Shown piece by piece: positions 1-10,623 of a stretch of DNA of 64,000 bases. Under the pieces are notes generated by a model. The model saw only the letters and a list, made by a program, of their open reading frames with translations. It was not told where the DNA came from and did not search any database. The DNA is taken from NCBI RefSeq assembly GCF_000423225.1, contig NZ_KE383992.1, positions 544,541-608,540 on the forward strand. The letters run 5' to 3'. This DNA comes from Kaistia adipata DSM 17808 (GTDB taxonomy: Bacteria > Pseudomonadota > Alphaproteobacteria > Rhizobiales > Kaistiaceae). Position numbers and translations under genes: made by a program. Within the stretch, counting starts at the first letter, position 1. Each line of letters opens with the position of its first letter.

Positions 1-107
1 GCATCGCGCCGGCGGGCCTTGACCCTGTCAGGCTGAAGTTCTGCGCAATCCCCTTTATGCGCTACGCAATTCATCCTTCCTGAATCCAAACGAGATTCAC
101 AAAACAC

Positions 108-1373
108 ATGCGTGAAATGAAACTGCAGGACCTCAAGTCCAAATCCCCGACGGAGCTGCTGGCCTTCGCCGAGGAACTTGAGGTCGAGAATGCGAGCACG
201 CTGCGCAAGCAGGAGCTGATGTTCGCGATCCTGAAGCAGCTGGCAGACAACGACGTAGAGATCGTCGGACAAGGCGTCGTGGAGGTGCTGCAGGACGGTT
301 TCGGCTTCCTGCGCTCGCCCGACGCGAACTATCTCGCCGGACCGGACGATATCTATGTCTCTCCCTCGCAGATCCGGCGCTTTTCGCTCCGGACGGGCGA
401 TACGGTCGAGGGCTATATCCGCAGTCCGAAAGATGGCGAACGCTATTTCGCGCTGCTCAAGGTCAACACGATCAATTTCGAGGACCCTGACAAGGCGCGC
501 CACAAGGTCCACTTCGACAATCTGACGCCGCTCTACCCGAACGAGCGCTTCAAGATGGAGCTCGAGGTTCCGGCCGGCAAGGACATGACGCCGCGGATCA
601 TCGATCTGGTGGCGCCGCTCGGCAAAGGCCAGCGTGCCCTCGTCACCGCGCCGCCGCGCACCGGCAAGACGGTGTTCCTGCAGAACATCGCCCACTCGAT
701 CGCCCAGAACCATCCCGAGTGCTATCTCATCGTCCTCCTGATCGATGAGCGCCCGGAAGAAGTGACGGACATGCAGCGTTCGGTGAAGGGCGAGGTGATC
801 TCCTCCACCTTCGACGAACCCGCCACGCGCCACGTGGCCGTCGCCGAGATGGTCATCGAGAAGGCCAAGCGCCTGGTCGAACACGGTCGCGACGTCGTCA
901 TCCTGCTCGACTCGATCACCCGCCTCGGCCGCGCCTACAACACCGTCGTGCCGTCCTCCGGCAAGGTTCTGACCGGCGGTGTCGACGCCAACGCGCTGCA
1001 GCGGCCGAAGCGCTTCTTCGGCGCCGCGCGCAACATCGAAGAGGGCGGTTCGCTGACGATCATCGCGACCGCGCTGATCGATACCGGCAGCCGCATGGAC
1101 GAAGTCATCTTCGAGGAATTCAAGGGCACCGGTAACTCGGAAATCATCCTCGACCGCAAGGTCGCGGACAAGCGCACCTTCCCGGCGATCGACATCACCC
1201 GTTCGGGCACGCGCAAGGAGGAACTGCTGGTTCCGTCCGATGTGCTCAAGAAGATGTACGTGCTCCGCCGTATCCTCATGCCGATGGGCACGGTCGACGC
1301 GATCGAGTTCCTGCTCGACAAGCTGCGGCAGACGAAGAACAACTCGGATTTCTTCGACCAGATGAACACCTGA
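108..1373 (+). CDS. rho: Transcription termination factor Rho
   Basis: Hexameric RNA-dependent ATPase that terminates transcription at unstructured C-rich RNA. At 421 aa it has the family's usual length. An N-terminal helical Rho-N segment (about residues 1-45) precedes the cold-shock-like RNA-binding domain (about 48-125) and the RecA-like ATPase. The Walker A motif APPRTGKT lies near residue 180, the Walker B strand [16 protein letters not shown] near 265, and the Q- and R-loop stretch [23 protein letters not shown] follows. The ATG at 108 gives the standard alphaproteobacterial N-terminus ([14 protein letters not shown]); an in-frame Met four codons later is the only close alternative. The gene stands alone upstream of the mnmE-mnmG-rsmG-parAB group, the order known from Hyphomicrobiales, and has its own terminator. 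Confidence 0.98.
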   Translation: MREMKLQDLKSKSPTELLAFAEELEVENASTLRKQELMFAILKQLADNDVEIVGQGVVEVLQDGFGFLRSPDANYLAGPDDIYVSPSQIRRFSLRTGDTVEGYIRSPKDGERYFALLKVNTINFEDPDKARHKVHFDNLTPLYPNERFKMELEVPAGKDMTPRIIDLVAPLGKGQRALVTAPPRTGKTVFLQNIAHSIAQNHPECYLIVLLIDERPEEVTDMQRSVKGEVISSTFDEPATRHVAVAEMVIEKAKRLVEHGRDVVILLDSITRLGRAYNTVVPSSGKVLTGGVDANALQRPKRFFGAARNIEEGGSLTIIATALIDTGSRMDEVIFEEFKGTGNSEIILDRKVADKRTFPAIDITRSGTRKEELLVPSDVLKKMYVLRRILMPMGTVDAIEFLLDKLRQTKNNSDFFDQMNT

Positions 1374-1417
1374 TCGGACCGGTCGGCGCTGCCGGCCGGA
1401 GATCGATGGACCTGCGG

Positions 1418-1449
1418 ATGGCCGGGCGGAAACGTCCGGCCATTTTTGT
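1418..1449 (+). terminator. Intrinsic terminator of rho
   Basis: An 11-bp stem (ATGGCCGG arm at 1418-1425, CCGGCCAT arm at 1436-1443, extended by three pairs including one G-T) closes on a GAAA tetraloop at 1429-1432. TTTTTG follows immediately. It lies 45 bp after the rho stop codon. Confidence 0.88.
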
Positions 1450-1484
1450 TGCCGGGCCGGGTTAACGCGTTAGCGTCCCGTTAA

Positions 1485-3500
1485 TCATGCGTTAGCCAGG
1501 GCCGAGGCCAGCGCGGCGGGATCGGTGATCGGCAGCGAGCAATTGCCTTCGCGGCAGAGATAGGCGGTTGCCTTGCCGCCGATCGCGGTCTTGCCATGCG
1601 CCGGATGACCGGCGGGCAGGGGCTCGTCGTCGGCACGGATGTCGAGCACGAAGGTCGATCGCCAATCGCCTGTGACCACGTCGCGGAGCGCGGTGGCGGA
1701 TGCGCCGGCCGGGATGACGAGGACGATGGTCCGGACGGCGAGGCGAAGATCGAGACCCGAGAGCAGGCTCGCCGTGCCGAAGACGTTCTCGGCGATGGCG
1801 CCGGCCGAGGTGGCGAGGATCGCGTCGGCGCGATCGCGATAGGCGTCGTCGCCGGTGAGCGCCCAGAGCCGGACCAGGCTGTCGACGGCAAGGCCGTGCG
1901 GATTGGGCGCCGCGTCGTCGACCCGGTCCGATTTGCGCACGATCAGCGGCTCGGCGTCATCGGCGGTGAAGGCGAGATTGCCGTTGCCGTCGCCGTGATG
2001 GACTTCGAGCAAGTCGAGCAACCGCGCCGCTTCGGCGAGATAGGTCGCGGCCTGCGTCGCTTGGTGCAGCGCGATCGCGGCGCGGGCGAGTGATGCGAGA
2101 TCGGACGAGAAGCCCGGATGCACCATGCGGCCTTCGCGCAGCGCATGGCCGGGACGGCCGCCCGGTGACATCGATTCGGACAGGAAACGAAAGGCGCGGG
2201 CGGCGATTTCGACCCAGTCGGGCCGGTCGAGCAGCAGGCCCGCCGTGGCGAGGCCGGTGATCGCGTAGCCGTTCCAGTCGGCCAGGATCTTGTCGTCGCG
2301 GCCGGGCCGGATGCGCTGGCCGCGATGGGCCAGCATCCGGTGCAGCAGCGCGTCGGCGCGCGCCTGGTTGGGTTCGGAGAGCGGCGCGGCGGTCCGCAAT
2401 CGATTCGGGATCGAAACGCCCTCCCAGTTTCCCTCCGGCGTGATGTCGTAGAGATTGGCGATGAAGGCGGCGTCCGGCGAAGGCAGGAAGCTATCCAGTT
2501 CCGCTCTGTCCCAAACGTAGAACCGGCCCTCGTGGCCCTCGGAATCGGCGTCGAGGCTGGCCGAGAAGGCGCCGCCCGGCACCAGCATCTCGCGCACCAT
2601 CCAGCCGATCGTGGTTTCGATCCGGCGCCGGTACTGATCGCGTTCGCCGCTCCAGCGCGTCGCCAGCGCCAATTGCTCGAGGAGCAGGCCGTTGTCGGAC
2701 AGCATCTTCTCGAAATGCGGCACCAGCCATTGCGCGTCGGTGGAATAGCGGGCGAAGCCGCCGCCGACATGGTCGAAGATGCCGCCATTGGAAAGGCCGG
2801 TCAGCGTCGCGTCGACGGCGCGCGCATAGTCGGCCCGATCGGCGCGGAAGGCGCTGCGGGCGAGGAAGTTGATCACTGCTACGTTCGGAAATTTCGGCGC
2901 GCCGCGCGTGCCGCCGCGCTCGAGGTCCATGATCGACAGGATCGAATGGGCGGCGCGGTCGAGCAGGCCGGCGCCGAGCGCTGGGCCATTGGCGGCTGCG
3001 GCCGGGCGGATATGCGCGGCGATGCGGTCCGCCTGCGCCAGGATCTCGTCGCGGTCCTCGGCATAGAACCGGGCGATCTGGGTCAGCACGTCGACGAAGC
3101 CCGGCCGGCCATAGCGGGCGGTCTTCGGGAAATAGGTTCCGCCCCAGATCGGCTTGCCGTCCGGCGTCAGGAACATGGTCAGCGGCCAGCCGCCCTGGTC
3201 GCCGATCGCGTGCAGCGCCGCCATGTAGATCTGGTCGATGTCGGGCCGCTCCTCGCGATCGACCTTGATGTTGACGAAGAGATTGTTCATGACCTCGGCC
3301 GTCGCCGGGTCCTCGAACGATTCATGCGCCATGACATGGCACCAGTGGCAGGCGGCATAGCCGATCGACAGCAGGATCGGCCGGTCGAGGGCGCGGGCCT
3401 CCGCCAGGGCGGCGGCGTTCCAGCCGCGCCAGTGCACGGGATTGTCCTTGTGCTGGAGCAGGTAGGGACTGGTCTCGTCGCGCAGCAGGTTGTCGGTCAT
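1485..3500 (-). CDS. Thioredoxin-domain protein of the YyaL/SSP411 (DUF255) family
   Basis: The protein has 671 aa. The N-terminal DUF255 thioredoxin-like domain carries a CHWCHVM motif (Cys51 and Cys54) after the hallmark N-terminus SPYLLQHKDNPVHW. The remainder is an alpha/alpha-barrel-like region resembling six-hairpin glycosidases and N-acylglucosamine epimerases (WLVPHFEKMLSDNGLL is a typical block). Full length for the family, with no frameshift. The cellular function is not established; redox or carbohydrate-related roles have been proposed for homologues. It sits antisense between rho and mnmE, interrupting the core order, and ends close to the rho terminator. Identity of the family is secure; function is unknown. 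Confidence 0.9.
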   Translation of the reverse strand: MTDNLLRDETSPYLLQHKDNPVHWRGWNAAALAEARALDRPILLSIGYAACHWCHVMAHESFEDPATAEVMNNLFVNIKVDREERPDIDQIYMAALHAIGDQGGWPLTMFLTPDGKPIWGGTYFPKTARYGRPGFVDVLTQIARFYAEDRDEILAQADRIAAHIRPAAAANGPALGAGLLDRAAHSILSIMDLERGGTRGAPKFPNVAVINFLARSAFRADRADYARAVDATLTGLSNGGIFDHVGGGFARYSTDAQWLVPHFEKMLSDNGLLLEQLALATRWSGERDQYRRRIETTIGWMVREMLVPGGAFSASLDADSEGHEGRFYVWDRAELDSFLPSPDAAFIANLYDITPEGNWEGVSIPNRLRTAAPLSEPNQARADALLHRMLAHRGQRIRPGRDDKILADWNGYAITGLATAGLLLDRPDWVEIAARAFRFLSESMSPGGRPGHALREGRMVHPGFSSDLASLARAAIALHQATQAATYLAEAARLLDLLEVHHGDGNGNLAFTADDAEPLIVRKSDRVDDAAPNPHGLAVDSLVRLWALTGDDAYRDRADAILATSAGAIAENVFGTASLLSGLDLRLAVRTIVLVIPAGASATALRDVVTGDWRSTFVLDIRADDEPLPAGHPAHGKTAIGGKATAYLCREGNCSLPITDPAALASALANA

Positions 3501-3583
3501 CGGCTTTCCAGGCGGCCTCCGGGACGAAGATCACCCAAACTAGCCCCGCGGGGCGCATGAGCAATAGGGCAGGGCAGTCAGGC

Positions 3584-4909
3584 ATGGTCCAGCGGCACGA
3601 CGACACGATCTTCGCGCTCTCGAGTGGCGCGGCGCCTTCCGGGGTCGCCGTGATCCGGCTGAGCGGAAGCGGCGTTCGATTCGGACTCGAAACTCTGCTC
3701 GGCTCGGTGCCGGCCCCCCGCCAGGCGGCGCTGCGGACGATCCGCGCGCCGGATGGCGAGATCCTCGATCGCGGACTCGTTCTGTTCTTCGCGGCCCCGG
3801 CGAGCTTCACCGGCGAGGACGTCGCCGAGCTGCAGGTCCATGGCGGACGCGCGGTGATCGCCGCGGTTCTGAAGACGCTCGCCGGCCTGCCCGGATACCG
3901 GCCGGCCGAGGCGGGCGAGTTCACCCGCCGCGCCTTCGCCAATGGTCGCGCCGACCTGACCGAGATCGAGGGGCTCGCCGATCTCGTCGCCGCCGAGACC
4001 GAAGTGCAGCGTCGCCTTGCCGTGCGCCAGGCCGAGGGCGGGTTGCGTCGGGTCTATGAGGACTGGCGCCGGCGGCTGATCCGGGCGCGCGCCCTGGTCG
4101 AGGCCGGCCTCGATTTCGTCGACGAGGAAGATGTGCCGGACGATGTCATGGCGCCGGCCTGGGACGAGGCGGCCGGCGTCGCGGCGGAAATGGCCAGGCA
4201 TCTCGACGACCAGCATTGGGGCGAGCGGGTTCGCTCCGGCTTCGAGGTGGTGCTGCTCGGCGAGCCGAATGTCGGCAAGTCGAGCCTGATGAACGCGCTC
4301 GTGCGCCGCGAGGCGGCGATCGTCACCGCCGAGCCGGGGACGACGCGCGACCTGATCGAGGTGTCGCTCGATATCGGCGGTCACGCCGTGACGCTGATCG
4401 ATACGGCCGGTCTGCGCGAGACTGAGAGCGTCGTCGAGCGCGAGGGCATCGCCCGCGCCCGCCGTCGCGCCGATACCGCCGATCTGATCCTCGCCCTCTC
4501 CGATCAGGACTCTTCTGTCGAAACGATGCCCGCCGATGCCAAGGTCATCCGGGTCCGCACCAAGCTCGACCTTATCGATTCGGACTCGAAACAAGCCTTG
4601 GACGGCAACGCGATCGGCATCTCGGTGCGCACCGGCGAGGGACTGGATACGCTCGTTGCTGCCATCGGCGCCGCGCTGGATCTGGCCCGTCCGATGCCGT
4701 CCGCCCTGATCACGCGGACGCGGCAGCGCGACGGGGTTTCGCAGGCGCTCTTCTATCTCAGCGAATTGGCCCAGGCCGGTCATGCCGCGGTTGAGGTCAA
4801 GGCGGAGCTGCTGCGCAGCGCGGCCGACGCGCTCGGTCGCGTCACCGGCAAGGTCGATGTTGAGGACCTGCTGGACGTGATCTTCTCGGAATTCTGCATC
4901 GGCAAATAG
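3584..4909 (+). CDS. mnmE: tRNA uridine-5-carboxymethylaminomethyl(34) synthesis GTPase MnmE
   Basis: GTPase that works with MnmG to modify wobble U34 of tRNAs using a one-carbon unit from a folate. The N-terminal folate-binding domain (about residues 1-120) begins with DTIFALSSGAAPSGVAVIRLSG. A helical domain follows, with an inserted G domain: G1 GEPNVGKSS near residue 226 and G3 DTAGLR. The protein ends in the catalytic C-terminal CIGK. The G4 motif reads TKLD rather than NKxD. The ATG at 3584 is preferred because AGGGCA lies about 8 bases upstream and homologues begin here; an in-frame ATG at 3557 lacks a visible ribosome site. A parS site and mnmG follow. Confidence 0.97.
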   Translation: MVQRHDDTIFALSSGAAPSGVAVIRLSGSGVRFGLETLLGSVPAPRQAALRTIRAPDGEILDRGLVLFFAAPASFTGEDVAELQVHGGRAVIAAVLKTLAGLPGYRPAEAGEFTRRAFANGRADLTEIEGLADLVAAETEVQRRLAVRQAEGGLRRVYEDWRRRLIRARALVEAGLDFVDEEDVPDDVMAPAWDEAAGVAAEMARHLDDQHWGERVRSGFEVVLLGEPNVGKSSLMNALVRREAAIVTAEPGTTRDLIEVSLDIGGHAVTLIDTAGLRETESVVEREGIARARRRADTADLILALSDQDSSVETMPADAKVIRVRTKLDLIDSDSKQALDGNAIGISVRTGEGLDTLVAAIGAALDLARPMPSALITRTRQRDGVSQALFYLSELAQAGHAAVEVKAELLRSAADALGRVTGKVDVEDLLDVIFSEFCIGK

Positions 4910-4921
4910 GGATTCCCGATC

Positions 4922-4937
4922 TGTTCCACGTGAAACA
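4922..4937. promoter_or_regulatory. parS: parS centromere site 1
   Basis: The 16-mer TGTTCCACGTGAAACA departs at one base from the perfect palindrome TGTTTCACGTGAAACA and is identical to the well-known Bacillus subtilis parS. It lies 13 bp after mnmE and about 3.5 kb from parB, the usual place for ParB-binding centromere sites. Confidence 0.93.
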
Positions 4938-4961
4938 GTTTTGGACGTGAAACCGTTTTGG
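4928..4961. repeat. Tandem 17-bp duplication containing the right half of parS
   Basis: ACGTGAAACAGTTTTGG (4928-4944) is followed directly by ACGTGAAACCGTTTTGG (4945-4961), with one mismatch. The first copy supplies the right half of parS site 1. The second copy is a parS half-site without its left arm. Confidence 0.85.
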
Positions 4962-5016
4962 CTTTGACGTCGCCGGGCCGAGCGATTAGGACATCGCGAT
5001 CAACAGGATCGAATTC

Positions 5017-6903
5017 ATGAGCAGCGCAGCCAACGCGATCTTCGACGTCGTCGTCATCGGCGGCGGCCATGCCGGCACCGAGGCGGCGGCCGCGTCGGCG
5101 CGACTTGGCGCCAACACCGCCCTCGTCACGCACCAGGCGGCGACGATCGGCGTGATGTCGTGCAACCCGGCCATCGGCGGGTTGGGCAAGGGCCATCTGG
5201 TGCGCGAGATCGATGCGCTGGACGGCCTGATGGGCCGCGTCGCCGACGCCGGCGGAATCCAGTTCCGGATGCTGAACCGCCGCAAGGGGCCGGCCGTGCG
5301 CGGACCCCGCGCGCAGGCCGATCGCAAGCTCTATCGCGAGGCGATGCAGGCCGAGATCGCCGCTACCGACAATCTCACGGTCGTCGAAGGCGAGGTCGAT
5401 GACCTCGTCGTGGCCGAGGGCCGCATTGCCGGTGTCGTGCTGGCCGATGGCCGCCGCATTGCCTGCGGCGCCGTCGTCATCACCACCGGCACCTTCTTGC
5501 GCGGCCTCATCCATATGGGCGAGACGAAGATTCCGGCCGGCCGGGTAGGCGAGAAGCCGGCGATGGGCCTGTCGGGCGCGCTGCTGCGGCATGATTTCAG
5601 CGTCGCGCGGCTGAAGACCGGTACGCCGGCGCGGCTCGATGGCCGCACGATCAATTTCGACATCCTCGAGCGCCAACCCGGCGACGAGGATCCGGAACCG
5701 TTCTCGACGCTGACGCGATCGATCGATCGCCAGCAGGTTGACTGCTTCATCACCCGCACGACCGAGGCGACGCACGACGTCATCCGCGCCAACCTGCATC
5801 GCTCGCCGATGTATTCCGGCCAGATCGAAAGCCGCGGCCCGCGTTATTGCCCGAGCATCGAGGACAAGATCGTCCGCTTTGCCGAGCGCGACTCGCACCA
5901 GATCTTCCTGGAGCCGGAAGGTCTTGATGACCCGACCATCTATCCGAACGGCATTTCGACGTCGCTGCCGGAAGAGGTGCAGAAGGCCCTGGTCGCGACC
6001 ATCCCCGGTCTGGAGAACGCCGTCATCCTCCGCCCGGGCTATGCGATCGAGTATGACCATGTCGATCCGCGCGAGCTGACCGCCTCGCTCGAGACCAAGA
6101 AGGTGCAGGGCCTGTTTCTCGCCGGCCAGATCAACGGCACCACCGGCTATGAAGAGGCGGGTGCGCAGGGCATCGTCGCCGGCATCAATGCGGCGCGTCG
6201 CGCCGGCGGGCAGGACGGCGTCGCCTTCAGTCGTTCCGACAGCTATATCGGCGTGATGATCGATGACCTGATCACGCGCGGCGTCACCGAGCCCTATCGG
6301 ATGTTCACCTCGCGCGCCGAGTACCGGCTGTCGCTCCGGTCCGACAACGCCGATCAGCGCCTGACGCCGTTCGGCATCGCGATCGGATCGGTCGGCGCGC
6401 GGCGCCGCGAGGCCTTTGGCGCAAAGCTGGCCGAGCTCGAGGCCGGTCGCGCCGCCTTCGCTAGCGTCAGCATGACGCCGAACGAGGCGGTCAAAGTTGG
6501 GCTCAGTGTTAACCAGGACGGCGTCCGCCGTTCGGCCTTCGACCTCCTGGCCTATCCGGATATCGACGCGGCGCGGCTGGTGTCGGTCTGGCCCGAGCTC
6601 GGCCGCTTCATGCCGGCGATCCTCGACCAGATCGAGGCCGACGCCAAATACGCGGTCTATTTGAATCGGCAGCGTAACGATATCGAGTCGGTCAAGCGTG
6701 ACGAAGCCGTCGTGCTCGGTGAGACCATCGACTACGCTTCGATCGAGGGCCTGTCGAACGAACTGCGCCAGCGGCTGATGCTGATCAAGCCGGCGACGCT
6801 CGGCCAGGCCGGCCGCGTCGAGGGCATGACGCCGGCGGCGCTCGCCCTGCTTCTCACGACGGCCCGCCGTCGTTCAGCCCAAAACCTGCGGACGGTGGCA
6901 TGA
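5017..6903 (+). CDS. mnmG: tRNA uridine-5-carboxymethylaminomethyl(34) synthesis enzyme MnmG (GidA)
   Basis: FAD-dependent partner of MnmE in U34 modification of tRNA. The 628-aa length is normal. The dinucleotide-binding motif [10 protein letters not shown] lies at residues 15-24. Family signature blocks are visible: [26 protein letters not shown], and the second signature [16 protein letters not shown]. The C-terminal helical domain that contacts MnmE and tRNA is intact. The ATG at 5017 has AGGA about 8 bases upstream. The 3' end overlaps rsmG by 4 bp (ATGA), indicating translational coupling. Confidence 0.98.
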   Translation: MSSAANAIFDVVVIGGGHAGTEAAAASARLGANTALVTHQAATIGVMSCNPAIGGLGKGHLVREIDALDGLMGRVADAGGIQFRMLNRRKGPAVRGPRAQADRKLYREAMQAEIAATDNLTVVEGEVDDLVVAEGRIAGVVLADGRRIACGAVVITTGTFLRGLIHMGETKIPAGRVGEKPAMGLSGALLRHDFSVARLKTGTPARLDGRTINFDILERQPGDEDPEPFSTLTRSIDRQQVDCFITRTTEATHDVIRANLHRSPMYSGQIESRGPRYCPSIEDKIVRFAERDSHQIFLEPEGLDDPTIYPNGISTSLPEEVQKALVATIPGLENAVILRPGYAIEYDHVDPRELTASLETKKVQGLFLAGQINGTTGYEEAGAQGIVAGINAARRAGGQDGVAFSRSDSYIGVMIDDLITRGVTEPYRMFTSRAEYRLSLRSDNADQRLTPFGIAIGSVGARRREAFGAKLAELEAGRAAFASVSMTPNEAVKVGLSVNQDGVRRSAFDLLAYPDIDAARLVSVWPELGRFMPAILDQIEADAKYAVYLNRQRNDIESVKRDEAVVLGETIDYASIEGLSNELRQRLMLIKPATLGQAGRVEGMTPAALALLLTTARRRSAQNLRTVA

Positions 6904-7535
6904 CCGATACGATTGCGGCGGTGGAAGCCGTCCTTCCCGTTTCACGTGAAACACGCGAGCGGCTGGAGACCTATGTCGCCCTGCTGCGCAAATGGCAGCC
7001 GGCGCAGAACCTCGTCTCGCCGAACACGCTCGGCCAGATCTGGAACCGGCATGTCGCCGATTGCGCCCAACTCGTGGCGATGTTTCCGGACACGCGCCGC
7101 TGGCTCGATCTCGGCAGCGGCGCCGGCCTGCCCGGCATGATCACCGGCATTCTGCTCGCCGACCAGGACGGCGCGATCGTGCATTGCGTCGAGGCCAACC
7201 AGCGCAAATGCGCCTTCCTGCGCACGGTGATTCGCGAGACCGGCGCGAAGGCCGAGGTGCATGAAGGGCGGATCGAATCGGTTCTGAAACAATGGCAGCA
7301 CCCGGTCGAGCGGGTCAGCGCGCGGGCGCTCGCCTCGCTGAAGGACCTGCTCGACCTTTCGGCGCCAGTTCTGGCGACGGGAAGCACAGGAACCTTTCAC
7401 AAAGGTGAAGATTTCGAGGGGGAACTGGTCGAGGCCTCTAAATCTTGGAGCCTCGATCTGGTAAAACACAAGAGCATGATCGATGAGCGCAGTCTGATCG
7501 TCGAGATCACGCGCGCGGAGCGCCGGTCCGCTTGA
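6900..7535 (+). CDS. rsmG: 16S rRNA (guanine(527)-N7)-methyltransferase RsmG (GidB)
   Basis: SAM-dependent methyltransferase that makes m7G527 in 16S rRNA; loss in other bacteria gives low-level streptomycin resistance. The protein has 211 aa, with the SAM motif [13 protein letters not shown] near residues 68-80 and the family block [22 protein letters not shown] before it. It overlaps mnmG by 4 bp and is followed by parA. The early codons for VSRET are also a parS site, so the DNA is under a second, non-coding constraint there. Confidence 0.97.
   Translation: MTDTIAAVEAVLPVSRETRERLETYVALLRKWQPAQNLVSPNTLGQIWNRHVADCAQLVAMFPDTRRWLDLGSGAGLPGMITGILLADQDGAIVHCVEANQRKCAFLRTVIRETGAKAEVHEGRIESVLKQWQHPVERVSARALASLKDLLDLSAPVLATGSTGTFHKGEDFEGELVEASKSWSLDLVKHKSMIDERSLIVEITRAERRSA
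6938..6953. promoter_or_regulatory. parS: parS centromere site 2, inside rsmG
   Basis: CGTTTCACGTGAAACA contains the perfect 14-bp palindrome GTTTCACGTGAAAC (6939-6952). It lies within codons 13-18 of rsmG, about 2 kb from site 1 and 600 bp before parA. Confidence 0.93.
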
Positions 7536-7561
7536 CCGGCCGCTCAACCGAAGAGGCCGTA

Positions 7562-8410
<849 letters not shown>

Positions 8411-8460
8411 GGCGCGCTCGCCGACCACGATTTATTCGGGATGTGCAGGAGTTTGACGTC

Positions 8461-9351
8461 ATGAGCATGGAAGACGGATCGCGCCGGCGACTGGGCCGCG
8501 GCCTGGCCGCCCTGATCGGCGATGTCGGCAGCCAGGAGACGGTGGCGAGCGACCCGCGCAGCCGCAATTCGCGCCGCGTGCCCGTCGAGTTCCTGCGCCC
8601 GAACCCGCGGAACCCGCGCAAGGCGTTCGAGGAGGACGATCTCGCCGATCTGACCGCCTCGGTGCGCGAGAAGGGCATCATGCAGCCGATCCTGGTCCGT
8701 CCCGTTCCGGGCGGGCCGGCCGACGCCTATGAGATCATCGCCGGCGAGCGGCGCTGGCGCGCGGCGCAGCGCGCCAGCCTGCACGACGTGCCGATTATCA
8801 TCCACGACGTCAACGACAAGGAAGCGCTCGAGCTCGCCATCATCGAGAACGTCCAGCGCGCCGATCTCAACGCGCTCGAGGAGGCGCTCGGCTACCAGCA
8901 GCTGATCGACGAGTTCGACTACAGCCAGACGGCGCTCGCCGACGTCATCGGCAAGAGCCGGCCGCATGTCGCCAACACGCTGCGGCTTTTGAAGCTGCCG
9001 CCGCCGGTGCAGGCCTATCTGCGCGACGGCAAGCTGACGGCCGGCCACGCCCGCGCCCTCGTCACCGTCGACAATCCGGAAGCGGTGGCGCAGCGCATCG
9101 TCGAGATGGGGCTGACGGTGCGTGACGCCGAGGCGCTGACGCAGAGCGAGCCGAAGAAGGGCGCCGCCCAGCGTGCGGCCAACAAGGCCGAGAAGGACGC
9201 CGACACGCGGGCGCTGGAAAAGCTGCTCGGCGACGTCCTCGGGCTGATGGTGACGATCGACCACAAGGCGAACGGCACCGGCGAGCTCAAGGTCCGCTAC
9301 AAGACGCTGGAACAGCTCGACGAGGTCTGCCGCCTGCTCAAGCGCGATTAG
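8461..9351 (+). CDS. parB: Chromosome-partitioning protein ParB (Spo0J)
   Basis: CTP-dependent DNA clamp that loads at parS and spreads. The N-terminus MSMEDGSRRRLGRGLAALIG is the typical ParA-stimulating segment. The CTP-binding ParB/Srx domain contains KGIMQPILVRP and the GERRWRAAQ box (near residue 95). The parS-reading helix-turn-helix is ALADVIGKSRPHVANTLRLL (about 158-177), followed by a C-terminal dimerisation region. The ATG at 8461 has AGGAG 8 bases upstream; a GTG 18 bases earlier has none. The protein has 296 aa. It is the last gene of the co-directional group and converges on holA. Confidence 0.97.
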   Translation: MSMEDGSRRRLGRGLAALIGDVGSQETVASDPRSRNSRRVPVEFLRPNPRNPRKAFEEDDLADLTASVREKGIMQPILVRPVPGGPADAYEIIAGERRWRAAQRASLHDVPIIIHDVNDKEALELAIIENVQRADLNALEEALGYQQLIDEFDYSQTALADVIGKSRPHVANTLRLLKLPPPVQAYLRDGKLTAGHARALVTVDNPEAVAQRIVEMGLTVRDAEALTQSEPKKGAAQRAANKAEKDADTRALEKLLGDVLGLMVTIDHKANGTGELKVRYKTLEQLDEVCRLLKRD

Positions 9352-9381
9352 TCGCGAGGCGGTTCTACGCCGGCTAAGTCC

Positions 9382-9411
9382 GGCCCGGCTCGGCGCGACG
9401 CGCGCCGGGCC
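9382..9411. other. GC-rich stem-loop between convergent parB and holA
   Basis: The arms GGCCCGGC (9382-9389) and GCCGGGCC (9404-9411) flank a CG-rich loop. No clear T-run follows on either strand, so it may be a weak bidirectional terminator or a structural element. Confidence 0.45.
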
Positions 9412-9471
9412 CAGACGGTCTTCAGCTCACTATATTAGCTGGCTTTATTTCGTCGGAAATCGAGGCGCAGC

Positions 9472-10503
9472 CTAGCGTCGGGCCCGCGCCATCATGCTGA
9501 CCGAGAGCAGCGCTTGGCCGATTGCTTCGTCGGCTATGTTTGCCTTCAGGCGGCTGTCGAGGATCGCGCCGTCGAGCCGCTCCAGCGCCTGCATTAGCCG
9601 TTCCGTCGACCAGGCGCGCAATTGCTGCTCGAGCTTGCCCTTGCGCTGGAAGAAGATGCCGGCGGCGTATCGCTCGACCGCGCCCGGCAGCGGCATGCCG
9701 CCATCGGCGGCGGCGCGGATCCGGTGCAGCAGCTGGAAATGCCGCAGCGCCGCGTTGGCGACGACGAAGGCGGCGGTGCCCGAACCGAGGATGCGGCGGA
9801 ACGCCTTGTCGAAGCCGGCGGCGTCGCCGAGGGCTGCCGCGTCGACCGCCTCGTCGGTGGCCGACGCGCCGGCGTCGCCGACGACGGCGCGGACATCGTC
9901 GGCGGTGACCGTCTGGTTGCCCAGCGCATAGAGCGCCAGCTTGCCGACCTCGGAGCGGCTCGCCAGGCGATCGGCGCCGAGCAGGCTGCGCAACAGCGCG
10001 CGGGCGTCCGGCTCGATGCCGAGGCCCGCTTCCTTCAGCTCGCCGTCGATCAGCCGGTCGAGCGCCGCGTCGGTATCGGCGTAGCAGGCGATCGCGGCGG
10101 CGTTGCGGGCGTTCTCGCAAAGCTTGCGCAGGCCGACGCCCTTCTTGATGTCGCCCGCCTCGAGCACGATCCAGGCATCCTGCGGTGGCGCCTTCAGCAC
10201 GGCCTCGACCGCGGTCTGGATCGGGCGGTTGCCGGAAACCTTCACCCAGATGGCGCGGGTGCCGCCGAACAGCGCGATGGTGTTGGCCTCGTCGGCGAGG
10301 CGGCCGGGATCGGCGGCGATCTCGGCGGAATCGAGCCGCACCAGCGCGAAGGGATCCTCGTTCTTGCCGAGGATCGTCTTGGCGAAGCCGGCCGACCGTT
10401 CCGAAATCAGGCCGGTATCGCTGCCATGGATGAGGACGACGCGGATGCCGGGATCCGGGCGGCTCAAGAAGCGGTCGGCATCCTGGGGCTTGATCTGGAC
10501 CAT
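9472..10503 (-). CDS. holA: DNA polymerase III subunit delta (HolA)
   Basis: The delta subunit opens the beta sliding clamp inside the clamp loader. At 343 aa it has family length. The N-terminal AAA+-like fold starts MVQIKPQDADRFLSRPDPGIRVVLIHGSDTG, and the C-terminal domain ends with the repeated helices typical of HolA (LERLDGAILDSRLKANIADEAIGQALL). The ATG at 10503 matches homologues; an in-frame start 69 bp upstream would add an arginine-rich extension. It is the third gene of leuS-lptE-holA, a conserved order in Hyphomicrobiales. Confidence 0.93.
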   Translation of the reverse strand: MVQIKPQDADRFLSRPDPGIRVVLIHGSDTGLISERSAGFAKTILGKNEDPFALVRLDSAEIAADPGRLADEANTIALFGGTRAIWVKVSGNRPIQTAVEAVLKAPPQDAWIVLEAGDIKKGVGLRKLCENARNAAAIACYADTDAALDRLIDGELKEAGLGIEPDARALLRSLLGADRLASRSEVGKLALYALGNQTVTADDVRAVVGDAGASATDEAVDAAALGDAAGFDKAFRRILGSGTAAFVVANAALRHFQLLHRIRAAADGGMPLPGAVERYAAGIFFQRKGKLEQQLRAWSTERLMQALERLDGAILDSRLKANIADEAIGQALLSVSMMARARR

Positions 10504-10528
10504 CGTGTCCGCGGGCCTCAAACGTTTC

Positions 10529-10553
10529 GGGCGAAGCGGAGGCCGCTTCGCCC
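10529..10553. other. Perfect 11-bp hairpin between lptE and holA
   Basis: GGGCGAAGCGG (10529-10539) pairs with CCGCTTCGCCC (10543-10553) over a 3-base loop. There is no T-run in the direction of the operon. It could modulate processing or read-through from lptE into holA. Confidence 0.5.
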
Positions 10554-10623
10554 TTGGGAAAACGTAGTCCAATAAACGGCCGGGACGTCGGTGCGCCGGC
10601 GTGTTGCGCCGGTCGCGGACGCG

